Counted from the first letter of the stretch, positions 10,431-21,321 are shown. The stretch: 64,000 bases of DNA from Streptomyces sp. Je 1-79 (GCF_025195125.1 NZ_JAMGSL010000006.1:45815-109814); one strand, 5' to 3'. Notes: generated from the letters alone by a model not told the origin. Program-made: numbers and translations.

Positions 10431-12127
10431 GCGCTCAGGCGGGCGATCGCCTCGTCGACCGTCAGCTCCTCGCGCTCGCCCGTGCGGCGGTCCTTCAGCT
10501 CCAGGACGCCCTCCGCCGAGCGGCGGCCGGCGACCAGGATCTTCGGGACGCCGATCAGCTCCGCGTCGGTGAACTTCACGCCCGGAGAGACGCCCGCGCG
10601 GTCGTCCACGAGGACGCGCAGGCCGGCCGCGCGCAGCTTCTCGGAGACCTCCAGGGCCAGCTCGGTCTGGAGCGCCTTGCCGGCGGCGACCACGTGGACG
10701 TCGGCCGGGGCGATCTCGGCCGGCCAGCACAGGCCCCTGTCGTCGGCGCTCTGCTCGGCGAGGGCGGCCACGGCACGCGAGACGCCGATACCGTACGAGC
10801 CCATGGTGACGCGGACCGGCTTGCCGTTCTGGCCGAGGACGTCGAGCTTGAGCGCGTCGGCGTACTTGCGGCCGAGCTGGAAGATGTGGCCGATCTCGAT
10901 GGCGCGGTCCAGCGTCAGGCCGGTGCCGCACTTCGGGCACGGGTCGCCCTCCTGGACGACGACGACGTCGACGTACTCGGAGACCTCGAAGTCACGCCCC
11001 GCGACGACGTTCTTCGCGTGCATGCCCTCCTTGTTGGCGCCCGTGATCCACGCGGTGCCGGGGGCCACGCGCGGGTCGGCGATGTACGTGACCTTCTCCA
11101 GGCCCTGCGGGCCGACGTAGCCGCGGACGAGGTCCGCGCGCTCGGCGAAGTCGGCCTCGGTGACCATCTCGACGGTCGCGGGGGCGAAGTGCTCCTCGAC
11201 CTTGCCCATGTCGACCTCGCGGTCGCCGGGTACGCCCACGGCGACGATCTCGCCGTCGACCTTCACGAGGAGGTTCTTGAGCGTGGCGGAGGCCGGGACG
11301 CCGAGGGAGGCGGCGAGGGTCTCGATGGTCGGGGTGTCGGGGGTGGGGATCTCCTCGGCGGCCGGGACGTCGGAGCCGTCCACCGTCTTGAGCTCGTAGG
11401 AGATCGCCTCGGTGTTGGCCGCGAAGTCGCAGTTCGGGCAGTCGGCAAAGGTGTCCTCGCCGGCCTCGGCCGGGGCGAGGAACTCCTCGGACTTCGAGCC
11501 GCCCATGGCGCCGGCGGTGGCGGCCACGATGCGGTAGTCGAGGCCGAGGCGCTCGAAGACGCGCCGGTAGGCCTCGCGGTGCAGGGCGTAGGACCGGGCG
11601 AGGCCCTCGTCCTCCGTGTCGAAGGAGTACGAGTCCTTCATCAGGAACTCGCGGCCGCGCAGGATGCCGGCCCGCGGACGGGCCTCGTCGCGGAACTTCG
11701 TCTGGATCTGGTACAGGATGACCGGCAGGTCCTTGTAGGACGAGCACTGGTCCTTGACCAGGAGGGTGAAGATCTCCTCGTGGGTCGGGCCGAGCAGATA
11801 GTCACCGCCCTTGCGGTCCTGGAGGCGGAAGAGCTCGGCGCCGTACTCGTCCCAGCGGCCGGTCGCCTCGTAGGGCTCACGGGGCAGCAGGGCGGGGAGG
11901 GAGACCTCCTGCGCGCCGATGGCGTCCATCTCCTCGCGGACGACGCGCTCGACGTTGGCGAGGACCTTCTTGCCGAGGGGCAGCCAGCTCCAGATGCCGG
12001 CGGCGGTACGGCGGACGTAGCCGGCCCGGACGAGGAGCTTGTGGCTGAGGACCTCGGCGTCCGCCGGGTCGTCGCGCAGCGTCTTCGCCATCAACTGGGA
12101 CATGCGCTGGACCGGTGCGTTGGCCAT
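10427..12127 (-). CDS. proS: Prolyl-tRNA synthetase
   Basis: ProRS charges tRNA-Pro. The 566-residue length and layout are of the bacterial class II form: N-terminal catalytic core with the class II motif 1 region, [25 protein letters not shown] (motif 2, near 140-165), an inserted editing domain at about 225-390, and motif 3 ([15 protein letters not shown]) near 445. A C-terminal anticodon-binding domain follows. CPNCDF and CPKCGTGL are small Cys motifs in the insert region. The ATG at 12125-12127 follows CAGGAG. The stop codon TAG lies inside the terminal CTAG of palindromic element A, and element B lies 34 bases upstream of the start, so the gene is flanked by both elements. Confidence 0.97.
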   Translation of the reverse strand: MANAPVQRMSQLMAKTLRDDPADAEVLSHKLLVRAGYVRRTAAGIWSWLPLGKKVLANVERVVREEMDAIGAQEVSLPALLPREPYEATGRWDEYGAELFRLQDRKGGDYLLGPTHEEIFTLLVKDQCSSYKDLPVILYQIQTKFRDEARPRAGILRGREFLMKDSYSFDTEDEGLARSYALHREAYRRVFERLGLDYRIVAATAGAMGGSKSEEFLAPAEAGEDTFADCPNCDFAANTEAISYELKTVDGSDVPAAEEIPTPDTPTIETLAASLGVPASATLKNLLVKVDGEIVAVGVPGDREVDMGKVEEHFAPATVEMVTEADFAERADLVRGYVGPQGLEKVTYIADPRVAPGTAWITGANKEGMHAKNVVAGRDFEVSEYVDVVVVQEGDPCPKCGTGLTLDRAIEIGHIFQLGRKYADALKLDVLGQNGKPVRVTMGSYGIGVSRAVAALAEQSADDRGLCWPAEIAPADVHVVAAGKALQTELALEVSEKLRAAGLRVLVDDRAGVSPGVKFTDAELIGVPKILVAGRRSAEGVLELKDRRTGEREELTVDEAIARLSA

Positions 12128-12160
12128 GGTTCTCGTACTCCTGGCGGGTAAGGGTGGTGG

Positions 12161-12329
12161 CTAGGGGGTGTCCGGCGGACCGGGGCCGGATGGGCCGCGG
12201 CCTCCGGTGCGGTGCGTCGCAAGGCGCCGGAGCGCCTCAACAGCGGAGCTGTTCAGGCGTTTCGGCAACGCGGCGAGGTGCCGTGCCGGGCGTCGTGGCC
12301 CCGGCCATGGTCCGCCGGACACCCCCTAG
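12161..12329. repeat. 169-bp CTAG-bounded palindromic element, copy B
   Basis: The termini are perfect ~20-bp inverted repeats: CTAGGGGGTGTCCGGCGGA at 12161 and its complement ending in CTAG at 12329. The centre is the small hairpin AACAGC-GGA-GCTGTT near 12239-12253. Internal blocks match copy A, although the outer termini differ. It lies upstream of proS on the minus strand and downstream of the GNAT gene ending at 12362. It could serve as a terminator for that gene. Confidence 0.85.
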
Positions 12330-12361
12330 GAGGTTAGCCGGGTCGCCTGTGCGGGCGGAAA

Positions 12362-12907
12362 TCAGTTCCGGCGCGGGAGCGGCAGCGGGGCGCCCATCAC
12401 GGCGTACGGGCGGGGCGCGCTGGGGAAGTGGACCTGCCGGGCCAGGTCGACGTAGCCGAGCGACCGGTACAGTCCGCGGGCCGGGCTCTCGGTGTCGATC
12501 GCGGAGAGGATCGAGCGCGGCAGGTCCGACCGGTCGGTGATGGTGGTGATCAGCTCCCGGCCCACGCCACGCCCCTGATGGTCCGGGTGCACGTGGAGTT
12601 CGGTGATCACGAAGGACTCGTCCAGCCACTCCACGGTGCCGTTGGAGCGGAGGTACGGCTCCACGACGCCGGACCACCAGTGGGTGCGGTCGTTGGGCAT
12701 GCCGTACACGAAGCCGACGAGCGCGCCGGACGCGGTGGTCGCGCCGTACGCGCGGGCGCCGGGGTTGAGCAGATGGCGCAGCACGATGTGGCGGCGCACG
12801 ACGATCTCGTCCTCGCTCAGCCCGAAGGCGATCGCCTGTACGGCGAGGGCGTCGTCGACGCGCGCGGCGAGGTCGACCGGTCCGATCGTGACGTCAGCGT
12901 CATCCAT
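12362..12907 (-). CDS. GNAT family N-acetyltransferase
   Basis: This 181-residue protein carries a single GNAT acetyltransferase domain. The acetyl-CoA binding motif is clear: FVITELHVHPDHQGRGVGRELI (about 105-125), with the Q/RxxGxG/A pattern as QGRGVG, followed by AIDTESPARGLYRSLGYVDL, the typical end of the fold. I chose ATG 12905-12907 because AAGGTG lies seven bases upstream; a GTG three codons earlier (12916) is also in frame. The substrate cannot be told from the sequence. Only 21 bases separate it from the upstream GNAT gene, so the two form one unit. Confidence 0.88.
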   Translation of the reverse strand: MDDADVTIGPVDLAARVDDALAVQAIAFGLSEDEIVVRRHIVLRHLLNPGARAYGATTASGALVGFVYGMPNDRTHWWSGVVEPYLRSNGTVEWLDESFVITELHVHPDHQGRGVGRELITTITDRSDLPRSILSAIDTESPARGLYRSLGYVDLARQVHFPSAPRPYAVMGAPLPLPRRN

Positions 12908-12928
12908 GCGCCGCACCTTACAAGTGCC

Positions 12929-13774
12929 TCAGAAGAGCACGCTCATGAAGGCGCCGACCTCGCGGAAGCCGACGCGGCGGTACGCGGCCCTGGCCGGGGT
13001 GTTGTAGTCGTTGACGTACAGGCTGACGACGGGGGCGATGTCGGCCAGCGCGAAGTTCAGGACGGCGGCCATGCCGGTCTCGGAGAGGCCGCGGCCGCGG
13101 TACTCGGGGGCGACCCAGACGCCCTGGATCTGGCAGGCCTGGCGGGTGGCGGCGCCGATCTCCGCCTTGAAGACGACCTTGCCGTCCTCGATCCGTGCGA
13201 AGGAGCGACCCGTTCCGACGAGTTCGGCGACGCGGGCCTGGTAGAGCAGTCCGCCGTCGCCGGCCATCGGCGAGACCCCGACCTCCTCGGTGAACATGGC
13301 CACGCACGCAGGCATGATCACCTCCATCTCGTCCTTGCGGATGCGGCGGACGAGCGGGTCGGGCAGGACGGTGGCGGAGGGCGCTTCCGTGATCATCAGC
13401 GGCTGGTGGGCGCGGACGTCGCGGGCGGGGCCCCAGCTGGGCTCCAGGAGGCTCCAGAGCAGGGAGGTGGGCTCGGAGGGGCCGACGATGGAGGAGCAGC
13501 GGCGGCCGGTCCTGCGGGCGCGGTCGGCGAAGGCCCGGACGGCGTCGGGGGTGGCGCAGATGGGGACGAGGTTGGCGCCGGAGTAGCACAGGGAGCGCAG
13601 TCGTCCGTCGGTGTACCAGCCCCACATCTCGCCGCCGAGGCGCCAGGGGTCGAGACCGGCTGCCTGGACCCGTGCGGCCACGAAGGCGTTCTCCACGGGA
13701 GCGCTCTCGAGGACGGCGAGCGCGGCGCCGAGGTCGGCGGGTTCGAGGACCCGGGTGGTGGTCTGCGTCAACAC
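12929..13774 (-). CDS. GNAT family N-acetyltransferase with N-terminal DUF4081-like domain
   Basis: The protein has 281 residues. The N-terminal half (1-135) starts TRVLEPADLGAALAVLESAPVENAFVAARVQAAGLDP, which fits the actinobacterial DUF4081 domain seen in front of GNAT domains. The C-terminal half holds the acetyltransferase fold with QGVWVAPEYRGRGLSETGMAAVL (acetyl-CoA loop RGRGLS) and SLYVNDYNTPARAAYRRVGF. The start is GTG 13772-13774. A strong terminator (13853-13885) lies upstream, so a promoter for the two GNAT genes should sit between 13775 and about 13850. Substrate unknown. Confidence 0.87.
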   Translation of the reverse strand: MLTQTTTRVLEPADLGAALAVLESAPVENAFVAARVQAAGLDPWRLGGEMWGWYTDGRLRSLCYSGANLVPICATPDAVRAFADRARRTGRRCSSIVGPSEPTSLLWSLLEPSWGPARDVRAHQPLMITEAPSATVLPDPLVRRIRKDEMEVIMPACVAMFTEEVGVSPMAGDGGLLYQARVAELVGTGRSFARIEDGKVVFKAEIGAATRQACQIQGVWVAPEYRGRGLSETGMAAVLNFALADIAPVVSLYVNDYNTPARAAYRRVGFREVGAFMSVLF

Positions 13775-13852
13775 GAGGGGGCCTCACCATGCGGTCTGCT
13801 TGATTCTCCGCACTGTACCTGGCGCGTCGCGGAGGTGGCGGATGAGCGTGCG

Positions 13853-13885
13853 GAAGCCCCGTCGCACCGGGTGCGACGGGGCTTC
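13853..13885 (-). terminator. Perfect hairpin terminator downstream of ispG
   Basis: GAAGCCCCGTCGCACC (13853-13868) is perfectly complementary to 13870-13885. It lies about 200 bases past the ispG stop and upstream of the GNAT pair. It therefore separates the aroA-dxr-rseP-ispG unit from the next genes on the same strand. Confidence 0.8.
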
Positions 13886-13938
13886 TGACGTGCGCGGGGG
13901 CCGTTTCCGGCCACCTTCAGGCGCGGGCCGGCGGCGTC

Positions 13939-14075
13939 GGCCGGGGGCCGTACCCGGGGCTGCCCGGCGCGTGCGGGCCTGCGTCGCCCGGCTCCGTACC
14001 GGGGGCTGCCGTGGCGCGTGCGGGGTGGCCTCGGCCGGGTGCGTACCGGGGCCTGCCCGGCGCACCGGCCGGCCC
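13939..14075. repeat. Imperfect 46-47-bp tandem repeat, three copies
   Basis: Within the 314-bp gene-free gap 13775-14088, three diverged units align around GTACCs at 13950, 13996 and 14043, a period of 46-47 bp. Each unit contains GTACCSGGGGC and a CTGCC segment, and the first two also share GCGCGTGCGGG. No reading frame in the gap is supported; the rest holds only the terminator. Confidence 0.5.
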
Positions 14076-14088
14076 TCCGTACGAGCCG

Positions 14089-15246
<1,158 letters not shown>

Positions 15247-15314
15247 CAGCTGTACAACCCCAAGGTGTGGTTCATCGGGCTCAGGTCTTCGAGATTACCG
15301 CCCCGGGCGCGGGC

Positions 15315-15339
15315 GGCCGGACACCACGGGGGTCCGGCC
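15315..15339 (-). terminator. Small hairpin between rseP and ispG
   Basis: GGCCGGAC at 15315-15322 pairs with 15332-15339 around a 9-base loop, 10 bases after the rseP stop. It may attenuate read-through into ispG. The stem is short and evidence is limited to the pairing. Confidence 0.35.
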
Positions 15340-15348
15340 ACCCTCCGG

Positions 15349-16653
15349 TCACGTGAGCTTCACCGGGTTGACGATGTCCGCGGCGAGGACGAGCAGGGTG
15401 AAGCAGACGAACACGCCCGCCACCACATAGGCGGCCGGCATCAGCTTGGCCACGTCGAACGGGCCGGGGTCGGGACGCCGGAAGATCCGCGCGGTGTGAC
15501 GGCGTACGGACTCCCACAGGGCGCCCGCGATGTGGCCGCCGTCGAGCGGGAGCAGCGGCAGCATGTTGAAGAGGAACAGCGACACGTTGAACATGACGAG
15601 CAGCTGGAGGAAGAAGACCAGCCTGGTCTCCGCCGGGGCTTCGATGCTCATCAGCTCGCCGCTGATCCGTGCCGCGCCGACGACGCCTACGGGTGAGTCC
15701 TGCTTGCGCTCGCCGTCGCCGAAGGTGGCGTCCCAGAGGTCCGGGATCTTGCCGGGCAGGGCGAGGACGGACTCGAAGCCGGCCTGGAGCTGGTCGGTCA
15801 TCCGGGAGGCGGACTCGCCGAAGGTGAGCGGGACGACCTCGCGGCCGGACTCGAAGCCCAGGTAGCCGGCGGAGACGTACTGCAGGGGCTGGACGACGTT
15901 GCCGTCCGCGTCCTTCTTCAGGACCTTGTTCTCCAGGAGCGTCGCCCGGAGGTCCATCTCCTTGCCGTCGCGCTCGACGGTGACGGTGGCGGCGCCGGTG
16001 GTGGCGCGGATGCGGTCGGAGAGGGTGTTCCAGTCCGTGACGCGTTCGCCGTTGAAGGCGACGATCCGGTCGCCCTTGAGCAGGCCGGCGGCCTTGGCGG
16101 GCGACGGGCGGTCGCCGGCCTGGCAGGTGTCGCGCTTCTCGCTCTGGTCGATGACGCAGTTGGTGACGCCGGCGACCTTGGTGGTCTGGGCCTCGAAGCC
16201 GACGGCCATGGCGCTGCCGAAGAAGAGCAGGACGGCGAGGATCAGGTTCATGAACGGGCCGGCGAACATGACGATGACGCGCTTCCACGGCTTGCGCGTG
16301 TAGAAGAGCCGCTTGTCGTCGCCGGGCTGGAGCTCCTCGAAGGAGGCCTCGCGGGCGTCCTCGATCATGGCGCGCCAGGGGGAGGTGGAGCGGGCCTCGA
16401 TCCGGCCGTCGTTGCCGGGCGGGAACATGCCGATCATCCGGATGTAGCCGCCGGCCGGGATGGCCTTGATGCCGTACTCCGTCTCGCCCTTCTTCCGCGA
16501 CCAGATGGTGGGGCCGAAGCCGACCATGTACTGGGGCACGCGGATGCCGAAGAGCTTGGCGGTGGAGAGGTGCCCCAGCTCGTGCCAGGCGATGGAGACG
16601 AGCAGGCCCAGCGCGAACAGCGCGATGCCGAGGAGCGTGAGTAGTACGGTCAT
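15349..16653 (-). CDS. rseP: Site-2 protease, M50 metallopeptidase (RseP/Rip family)
   Basis: This intramembrane zinc protease cleaves membrane substrates such as anti-sigma factors. The 434-residue protein has the active-site HELGH in TM1 (H24, E25, H28). A PDZ domain lies at about 155-245 ([20 protein letters not shown]), and the third zinc ligand is in [19 protein letters not shown] (D371). Four membrane segments are visible: about 3-23, 125-148, 345-370 and 405-425. Its start overlaps the dxr stop by four bases (ATGA). The link with dxr and ispG is a common actinobacterial arrangement; no anti-sigma gene is nearby. Confidence 0.93.
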   Translation of the reverse strand: MTVLLTLLGIALFALGLLVSIAWHELGHLSTAKLFGIRVPQYMVGFGPTIWSRKKGETEYGIKAIPAGGYIRMIGMFPPGNDGRIEARSTSPWRAMIEDAREASFEELQPGDDKRLFYTRKPWKRVIVMFAGPFMNLILAVLLFFGSAMAVGFEAQTTKVAGVTNCVIDQSEKRDTCQAGDRPSPAKAAGLLKGDRIVAFNGERVTDWNTLSDRIRATTGAATVTVERDGKEMDLRATLLENKVLKKDADGNVVQPLQYVSAGYLGFESGREVVPLTFGESASRMTDQLQAGFESVLALPGKIPDLWDATFGDGERKQDSPVGVVGAARISGELMSIEAPAETRLVFFLQLLVMFNVSLFLFNMLPLLPLDGGHIAGALWESVRRHTARIFRRPDPGPFDVAKLMPAAYVVAGVFVCFTLLVLAADIVNPVKLT

Positions 16654-17912
16654 GCGCGCGCCTCCGCGGTTGCCTTCGCTGCGAGTTCTGCCAGTTCGCG
16701 GGCCCGGGCGCGGGCCCAGGTCTCTGCTTCCAGGACGTCAGGCACCGTCAGTCGGGTTCCCCGCTCGGGGGTGCCGTGCTCGGTGACGACTGCCGTGACG
16801 GTATCCATGATTCCGTTGAACGGCAGCCTTCCGGCGAGAAACGCCTCGACGCACTCCTCGTTCGCCGCGTTGAAGACGGCGGGCGCGGTGCCGCCCAGCT
16901 CGCCGACGTGGCGGGCGAGGCCGACGGACGGGAACGCCTCCGTGTCGAGGGGGAAGAACTCCCAGCTGGAGGCCTTGGTCCAGTCGAAGGCGGGGGCGGC
17001 GTCCGGGATCCGCTCGGGCCAGCCGATGCCGATGGCGATCGGGCCGCGCATGTCCGGCGGGGTGGCCTGGGCGAGCGTGGAGCCGTCGGTGAACTCGACC
17101 ATCGAGTGGACGTACGACTGGGGGTGGACGACGACCTCGATCCGGTCGAAGGGGATGTCGTAGAGGAGGTGCGCCTCGATCACCTCCAGGCCCTTGTTCA
17201 CGAGCGTGGCGCTGTTGACCGTGATGACGGGGCCCATGGCCCAGGTCGGGTGGGCGAGTGCGTCCTCACGGGTGACGTGCGCCAGCTCCGCCCTCGTACG
17301 GCCGCGGAAGGGGCCTCCGGAGGCGGTGACGACCAGCTTGCGGACGTCGGCGCGGGTGCCGGCGGCCAGCGCCTGGAAGAGGGCGGCGTGCTCGGAGTCG
17401 ACCGGGATGATCTGGCCGGGTTCGGCCAGCGCCTTGACCAGGGGGCCGCCGACGATCAGCGACTCCTTGTTGGCGAGGGCGAGGGTGCGGTCGGCTTCGA
17501 GGGCGGCGAGCGTGGGCGCCAGGCCGATGGAGCCGGTGATGCCGTTGAGGACCGTGTGGCAGGGCGAGGCGGCGAGCGCGGTGGCGGCGTCGGGCCCGGC
17601 GAGGATCTCGGGGAGCGCGGCACCGGGGCCGTACAGCCGGGTCAGCGCCTCCCGCAGCTCGGGGGCCTTGTCCTCGCGGGCGACGGCGACGGCCCCGACC
17701 CTGAGCCGGTGCGCCTGCTCGGCGAGCAGCTCCACCCGGCCTCCGGAGGCGGCGAGGGCGGTGACGCGGAAGCGGTCGGGGTTGCGCAGGACCAGGTCGA
17801 TGGCCTGGGTGCCGATGGACCCGGTGGAGCCCAGGACGACGATGTCCCGGCGGCCTTCGGTGGGATCGAAGGCGATGTGCGGGTCGGCGAGAGGAGAGGG
17901 GCGGTCGCTCAT
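16650..17912 (-). CDS. dxr: 1-deoxy-D-xylulose 5-phosphate reductoisomerase
   Basis: DXR converts DXP to MEP in non-mevalonate isoprenoid synthesis. The 420-residue protein has the NADPH motif [15 protein letters not shown] (about 28-42), [14 protein letters not shown], the metal and substrate motif [14 protein letters not shown], and [26 protein letters not shown], followed by [17 protein letters not shown]. All are characteristic of DXR. It overlaps rseP by four bases and follows aroA after 33 bases, so aroA-dxr-rseP are probably transcribed together. Confidence 0.97.
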   Translation of the reverse strand: MSDRPSPLADPHIAFDPTEGRRDIVVLGSTGSIGTQAIDLVLRNPDRFRVTALAASGGRVELLAEQAHRLRVGAVAVAREDKAPELREALTRLYGPGAALPEILAGPDAATALAASPCHTVLNGITGSIGLAPTLAALEADRTLALANKESLIVGGPLVKALAEPGQIIPVDSEHAALFQALAAGTRADVRKLVVTASGGPFRGRTRAELAHVTREDALAHPTWAMGPVITVNSATLVNKGLEVIEAHLLYDIPFDRIEVVVHPQSYVHSMVEFTDGSTLAQATPPDMRGPIAIGIGWPERIPDAAPAFDWTKASSWEFFPLDTEAFPSVGLARHVGELGGTAPAVFNAANEECVEAFLAGRLPFNGIMDTVTAVVTEHGTPERGTRLTVPDVLEAETWARARARELAELAAKATAEARA

Positions 17913-17945
17913 GCCCCCATTCTTGCCGCAAAGACCGCGCGCCCT

Positions 17946-19181
17946 TCACGGGGTGCGGCTGAACGCTCCGAAGACGTGGTGGAAGTCGGGGAACGTCTTC
18001 CGTACGCAGCCGGGGTCGTCGAAGGTGATGCCGGGGGTGCGCAGGGCGGTGACGGCGAACGACATGACGATCCGGTGGTCGCCGTGGGTGGCGATCTCGA
18101 CGGGGCCGGCCGGGGTGCCGGGCCGGATCTCGATCCAGTCGGGGCCGGTGGCGACGGTGATGCCGAGGCGGAGCAGGTTCTCGGCGCAGGCGTCGAGGCG
18201 GTCGCACTCCTTGACGCGGGTGTTGGCGACGTCCTCGATGCGGACGGGTCCGTCGGCGAAGGGTGCGAGGGCGGCGAGGGTCGGCATGGTGTCGGAGATG
18301 TCACGCATGTTGACGGTGAGGCCGCGCAGGGTTCCCGTGCCGCGGACGGTGGTGGCGGTGTCGGTGATCTCGACGTCCGCGCCCATCCTCCGCAGGACGT
18401 CGACGAAGCCGAGGTCGCCCTGGAGGGCGCCGCTGCCGAGGCCGGGGACGGTGACGGAGCGGCCGGGTTCGAGCGCGGCGGCGGCGAAGAAGTACGAGGA
18501 GGTGGAGGCGTCGGGCTCGACGGCGTAGCGCGTGGGCCTGTACCCGGTGGGGGCGACGGTGTACGTGCGGCCCTCCTGGGTGACCTGGGCCCCGAAGGCC
18601 CGCATCATCGCGAGGGTGATCTCGACGTACGGCTCCGAGACCAGGTCGGTGACGGTGATGGTGAGGCCCTCGGCGGTGAGCGGGCCGAGCATGAGGAGCG
18701 CGGTCAGGTACTGGGAGGACTGGCCCGCGTCGAGGGTGAGAGCGCCGCCCTTGATGCCGGCGGCGTGGACGGTGAGGGGGTGGTGGCCCTCGTTCTCCTC
18801 GTGGCGGAGGTCGACGCCGAGGGTGCGCAGGGCGGTGGTGAGGGGGCCGAGGGGGCGGCGGCGCATCTGCGGGGAGGCGTCGAAGCGGAAGGTGCCGTGG
18901 CCGGCGGCGGCGAGGGTGGGGAGGAAGCGTGCGGTGGTGGCGCCGTCGCGGCAGTAGACGTCGGCGGTGTCGACGGCGGGCCCGGCGGGCCGCCCCTCGA
19001 TGTGCCAGGCGCCCGGCTCCTGCCGTACCTGGTGGCCGAGGGCCCCCAGCCCTGCGGCGAAGCCCTCGGTGTCGTCGGAGAGGAGGGGCCGCAGGAGGGT
19101 GCTGGTCCCGTCCGCGGCGGCGGCGAGGAAGAGCGCGCGGGCGGTGACGGACTTGGAGCCGGGAATGTCGATGACGGTCAC
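17946..19181 (-). CDS. aroA: 3-phosphoshikimate 1-carboxyvinyltransferase (EPSP synthase)
   Basis: EPSP synthase joins shikimate-3-phosphate and PEP in the aromatic pathway. The 411 residues contain GSKSVTARAL (K10, S11, R15), SSQYLTALL, the DASTSSYFFAAAAL stretch, NTRVKECDRLDA, HGDHRIVMSF and RKTFPDF, so the substrate-binding Lys/Arg/Glu set is complete. The loop written NAGTAMR in E. coli reads DGATTAR here (79-85), putting Ala at the position of E. coli Gly96. It starts with GTG and shows no clear ribosome site. Whether this is the only aroA of the genome cannot be judged; streptomycetes can carry a second copy. Confidence 0.92.
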   Translation of the reverse strand: MTVIDIPGSKSVTARALFLAAAADGTSTLLRPLLSDDTEGFAAGLGALGHQVRQEPGAWHIEGRPAGPAVDTADVYCRDGATTARFLPTLAAAGHGTFRFDASPQMRRRPLGPLTTALRTLGVDLRHEENEGHHPLTVHAAGIKGGALTLDAGQSSQYLTALLMLGPLTAEGLTITVTDLVSEPYVEITLAMMRAFGAQVTQEGRTYTVAPTGYRPTRYAVEPDASTSSYFFAAAALEPGRSVTVPGLGSGALQGDLGFVDVLRRMGADVEITDTATTVRGTGTLRGLTVNMRDISDTMPTLAALAPFADGPVRIEDVANTRVKECDRLDACAENLLRLGITVATGPDWIEIRPGTPAGPVEIATHGDHRIVMSFAVTALRTPGITFDDPGCVRKTFPDFHHVFGAFSRTP

Positions 19182-19395
19182 GGGGCCATGGTGCCGTGGG
19201 CTCGGGGCGCCCGGCGGTGGGCGTCCGCACCGTGGACGGGTACGGGGCCTCCGCCGAGGTCGTGGGCATCTGATCCGTCGGGCGGTGGGCCCCGGAAGGA
19301 GCGCGGGCCCCCGCCGCCCCGGCGGGACGGTTGCCCACGCCGGGAGCGGTCGGGGCGGGCACCGCCCGGCGGGACGGGTGGGCCCACGACAGTCG

Positions 19396-21321
19396 TCAGG
19401 GGATCGTGCGGTGGACGTTCTCCTGGGCCGACGGGCCCGGTGTCGCGTCGGCGATCCAGGGGCCGTCGTCGCTCGGGTCGACGACGCCCGCCTCCAGCCA
19501 GTCGAAGCGGCCCGCCAGGACCCCGTCGACCACCCGCCGGTCCACGTCGTCCGTGTTGGCCCAGAGGCGGCCGAAGAGCTCCTCCACCCGCAGCCGGGAC
19601 TGCCGGCAGAACGCGTCCGCCAGCGCGTGCGCCTCCCGCCCGTGGTCTCCCGTGGACCGCATCAGTTCGGCCCGCACGCACGCCGCGCTCATCGCGAAGA
19701 GCTCCGCGCCGATGTCCACGATCCGCCCGAGGAACGCCTGCTTGAGCTCCATCCGGCCCTGCCACCGCGACATCGCGTAGAACGTCGAGCGGGCCAGCTT
19801 CCTGGACGTCCGCTCCACGTACCGCAGATGGGTCGCGAGCGCGCCGAACTCCGCGTACGCGTTCGGGAGTTGCCCCGGGCCCGCGACCAGCTTCGGCAGC
19901 CAGCGGGCGTAGAAGCCGCCGGCCCGCGCCCCCGCCTTCGCCTTGTCGCCCAGGGACTTCTCCGGATCGATGATGTCGCCGGCCACGGCGAGGTGGGCGT
20001 CGACCGCCTCGCGGGCGATCAGCAGGTGCATGATCTCGGTCGAGCCCTCGAAGATCCGGTTGATCCGCAGGTCGCGCAGGAGCTGTTCGGCCGGGACGGC
20101 CCGCTCCCCGCGTGCCGCCAGCGAGTCGGCCGTCTCGTAGCCGCGTCCGCCGCGGATCTGGACCAGTTCGTCGGCGATGAGGCAGCCCATCTCGGAGCCG
20201 TAGAGCTTGGCGAGGGCCGCCTCGATCCGGATGTCGTTGCGGTCCTCGTCGGCCATCTGGGAGGAGAGGTCGACGACCGCCTCCAGGGCGAACGTGGTCG
20301 CCGCGATGAAGGAGATCTTCGTGCCGACGGCCTCGTGCAGGGCGACCGGCTTGCCCCACTGCTCCCGTACGGCCGACCACTCGCGGGCGATCTTCAGCGC
20401 CCACTTCCCCGCGCCGACGCACATCGCGGGGAGGGAGAGCCGTCCGGTGTTCAGGGTGGTGAGGGCGATCTTGAGGCCGGCGCCCTCGGGGCCGATGCGG
20501 TTGGCCGCGGGCACCCGGACGCCGTGGAAGCGGGTGAGGCCGTTCTCGAGTCCGCGCAGGCCCATGAAGGCGTTGCGGTGCTCGACGGTGATGCCGGGCG
20601 AGTCGGCCTCGACGACGAACGCGGTGATGCCGCCGCGATGGCCCTCGGACTTCGGTACCCGCGCCATGACGACGAGCAGGTCGGCGACGACGCCGTTGGT
20701 CGTCCAGAGCTTGACGCCGTCGATGACGTAGGTGTCGTCGCCGTCCGGTACGGCGGTGGTGGCGAGCCGCGCCGGGTCGGAGCCCACGTCCGGCTCGGTG
20801 AGGAGGAAGGCGGAGATGTCGGTGCGGGCGAGGCGCGGCAGATAGGTGTCGCGCTGTTCCTGCGTGCCGAAGATCTTCAGGGGCTGCGGTACGCCGATGG
20901 ACTGGTGCGCCGAGAGCAGCGCGCCGATCGCGGGGCTCGCGGAGCCGACGAGGGCGAGGGCCCGGTTGTAGTACACCTGGGTGAGGCCGAGGCCCCCGTA
21001 CTTGGTGTCGATCTTCATCCCGAAGGCGCCGAGCTCCTTGAGGCCGGTGACGACCTCGTCGGGGATCCGGGCCTCGCGTTCGATCAGCCGGCCGTCGATC
21101 CGCGTCTCGCAGAAGGCGCGGAGCTTGGCGAGGAAGGCCTCGCCGCGCCGCACGTCCTCCTCGGACGGGAGCGGATGGGGATGGATGAGGTCCAGCCGGA
21201 AACGGCCGAGGAACAGCTCCTTGGCGAAGCTGGGTCTGCGCCAGTCCTGCTCGCGCGCTGCCTCGGCGACCTGCCGGGCCTCGCGTTCGGTGACCTTGGG
21301 CCGCTGGGTGGGTGCGGACAT
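19396..21321 (-). CDS. Long-form acyl-CoA dehydrogenase
   Basis: This flavoenzyme of 641 residues resembles very-long-chain type acyl-CoA dehydrogenases. A catalytic core (about 45-450) contains the FAD and substrate motifs AFLLTEPDVGSDPARLAT and LWTTNGVVADLLVV, plus the IRGGRGYETADSLAARGERAVPAEQLLRDLRINRIFEGSTEI block; the Glu of FEGSTEI corresponds to the catalytic base of this subgroup. A 200-residue C-terminal extension follows. The start at ATG 21319-21321 gives MSAPTQRPKVTEREARQ; upstream in-frame sequence is not conserved-looking. It is isolated: 214 bases of repeat-rich DNA without a gene separate it from aroA. Chain-length preference is unknown. Confidence 0.88.
   Translation of the reverse strand: MSAPTQRPKVTEREARQVAEAAREQDWRRPSFAKELFLGRFRLDLIHPHPLPSEEDVRRGEAFLAKLRAFCETRIDGRLIEREARIPDEVVTGLKELGAFGMKIDTKYGGLGLTQVYYNRALALVGSASPAIGALLSAHQSIGVPQPLKIFGTQEQRDTYLPRLARTDISAFLLTEPDVGSDPARLATTAVPDGDDTYVIDGVKLWTTNGVVADLLVVMARVPKSEGHRGGITAFVVEADSPGITVEHRNAFMGLRGLENGLTRFHGVRVPAANRIGPEGAGLKIALTTLNTGRLSLPAMCVGAGKWALKIAREWSAVREQWGKPVALHEAVGTKISFIAATTFALEAVVDLSSQMADEDRNDIRIEAALAKLYGSEMGCLIADELVQIRGGRGYETADSLAARGERAVPAEQLLRDLRINRIFEGSTEIMHLLIAREAVDAHLAVAGDIIDPEKSLGDKAKAGARAGGFYARWLPKLVAGPGQLPNAYAEFGALATHLRYVERTSRKLARSTFYAMSRWQGRMELKQAFLGRIVDIGAELFAMSAACVRAELMRSTGDHGREAHALADAFCRQSRLRVEELFGRLWANTDDVDRRVVDGVLAGRFDWLEAGVVDPSDDGPWIADATPGPSAQENVHRTIP

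Noticed and set aside
19182..19395. A small gene between aroA and the acyl-CoA dehydrogenase gene
   Set aside because: Open frames here are extensions of antisense shadows; only GC-rich imperfect repeats are visible.
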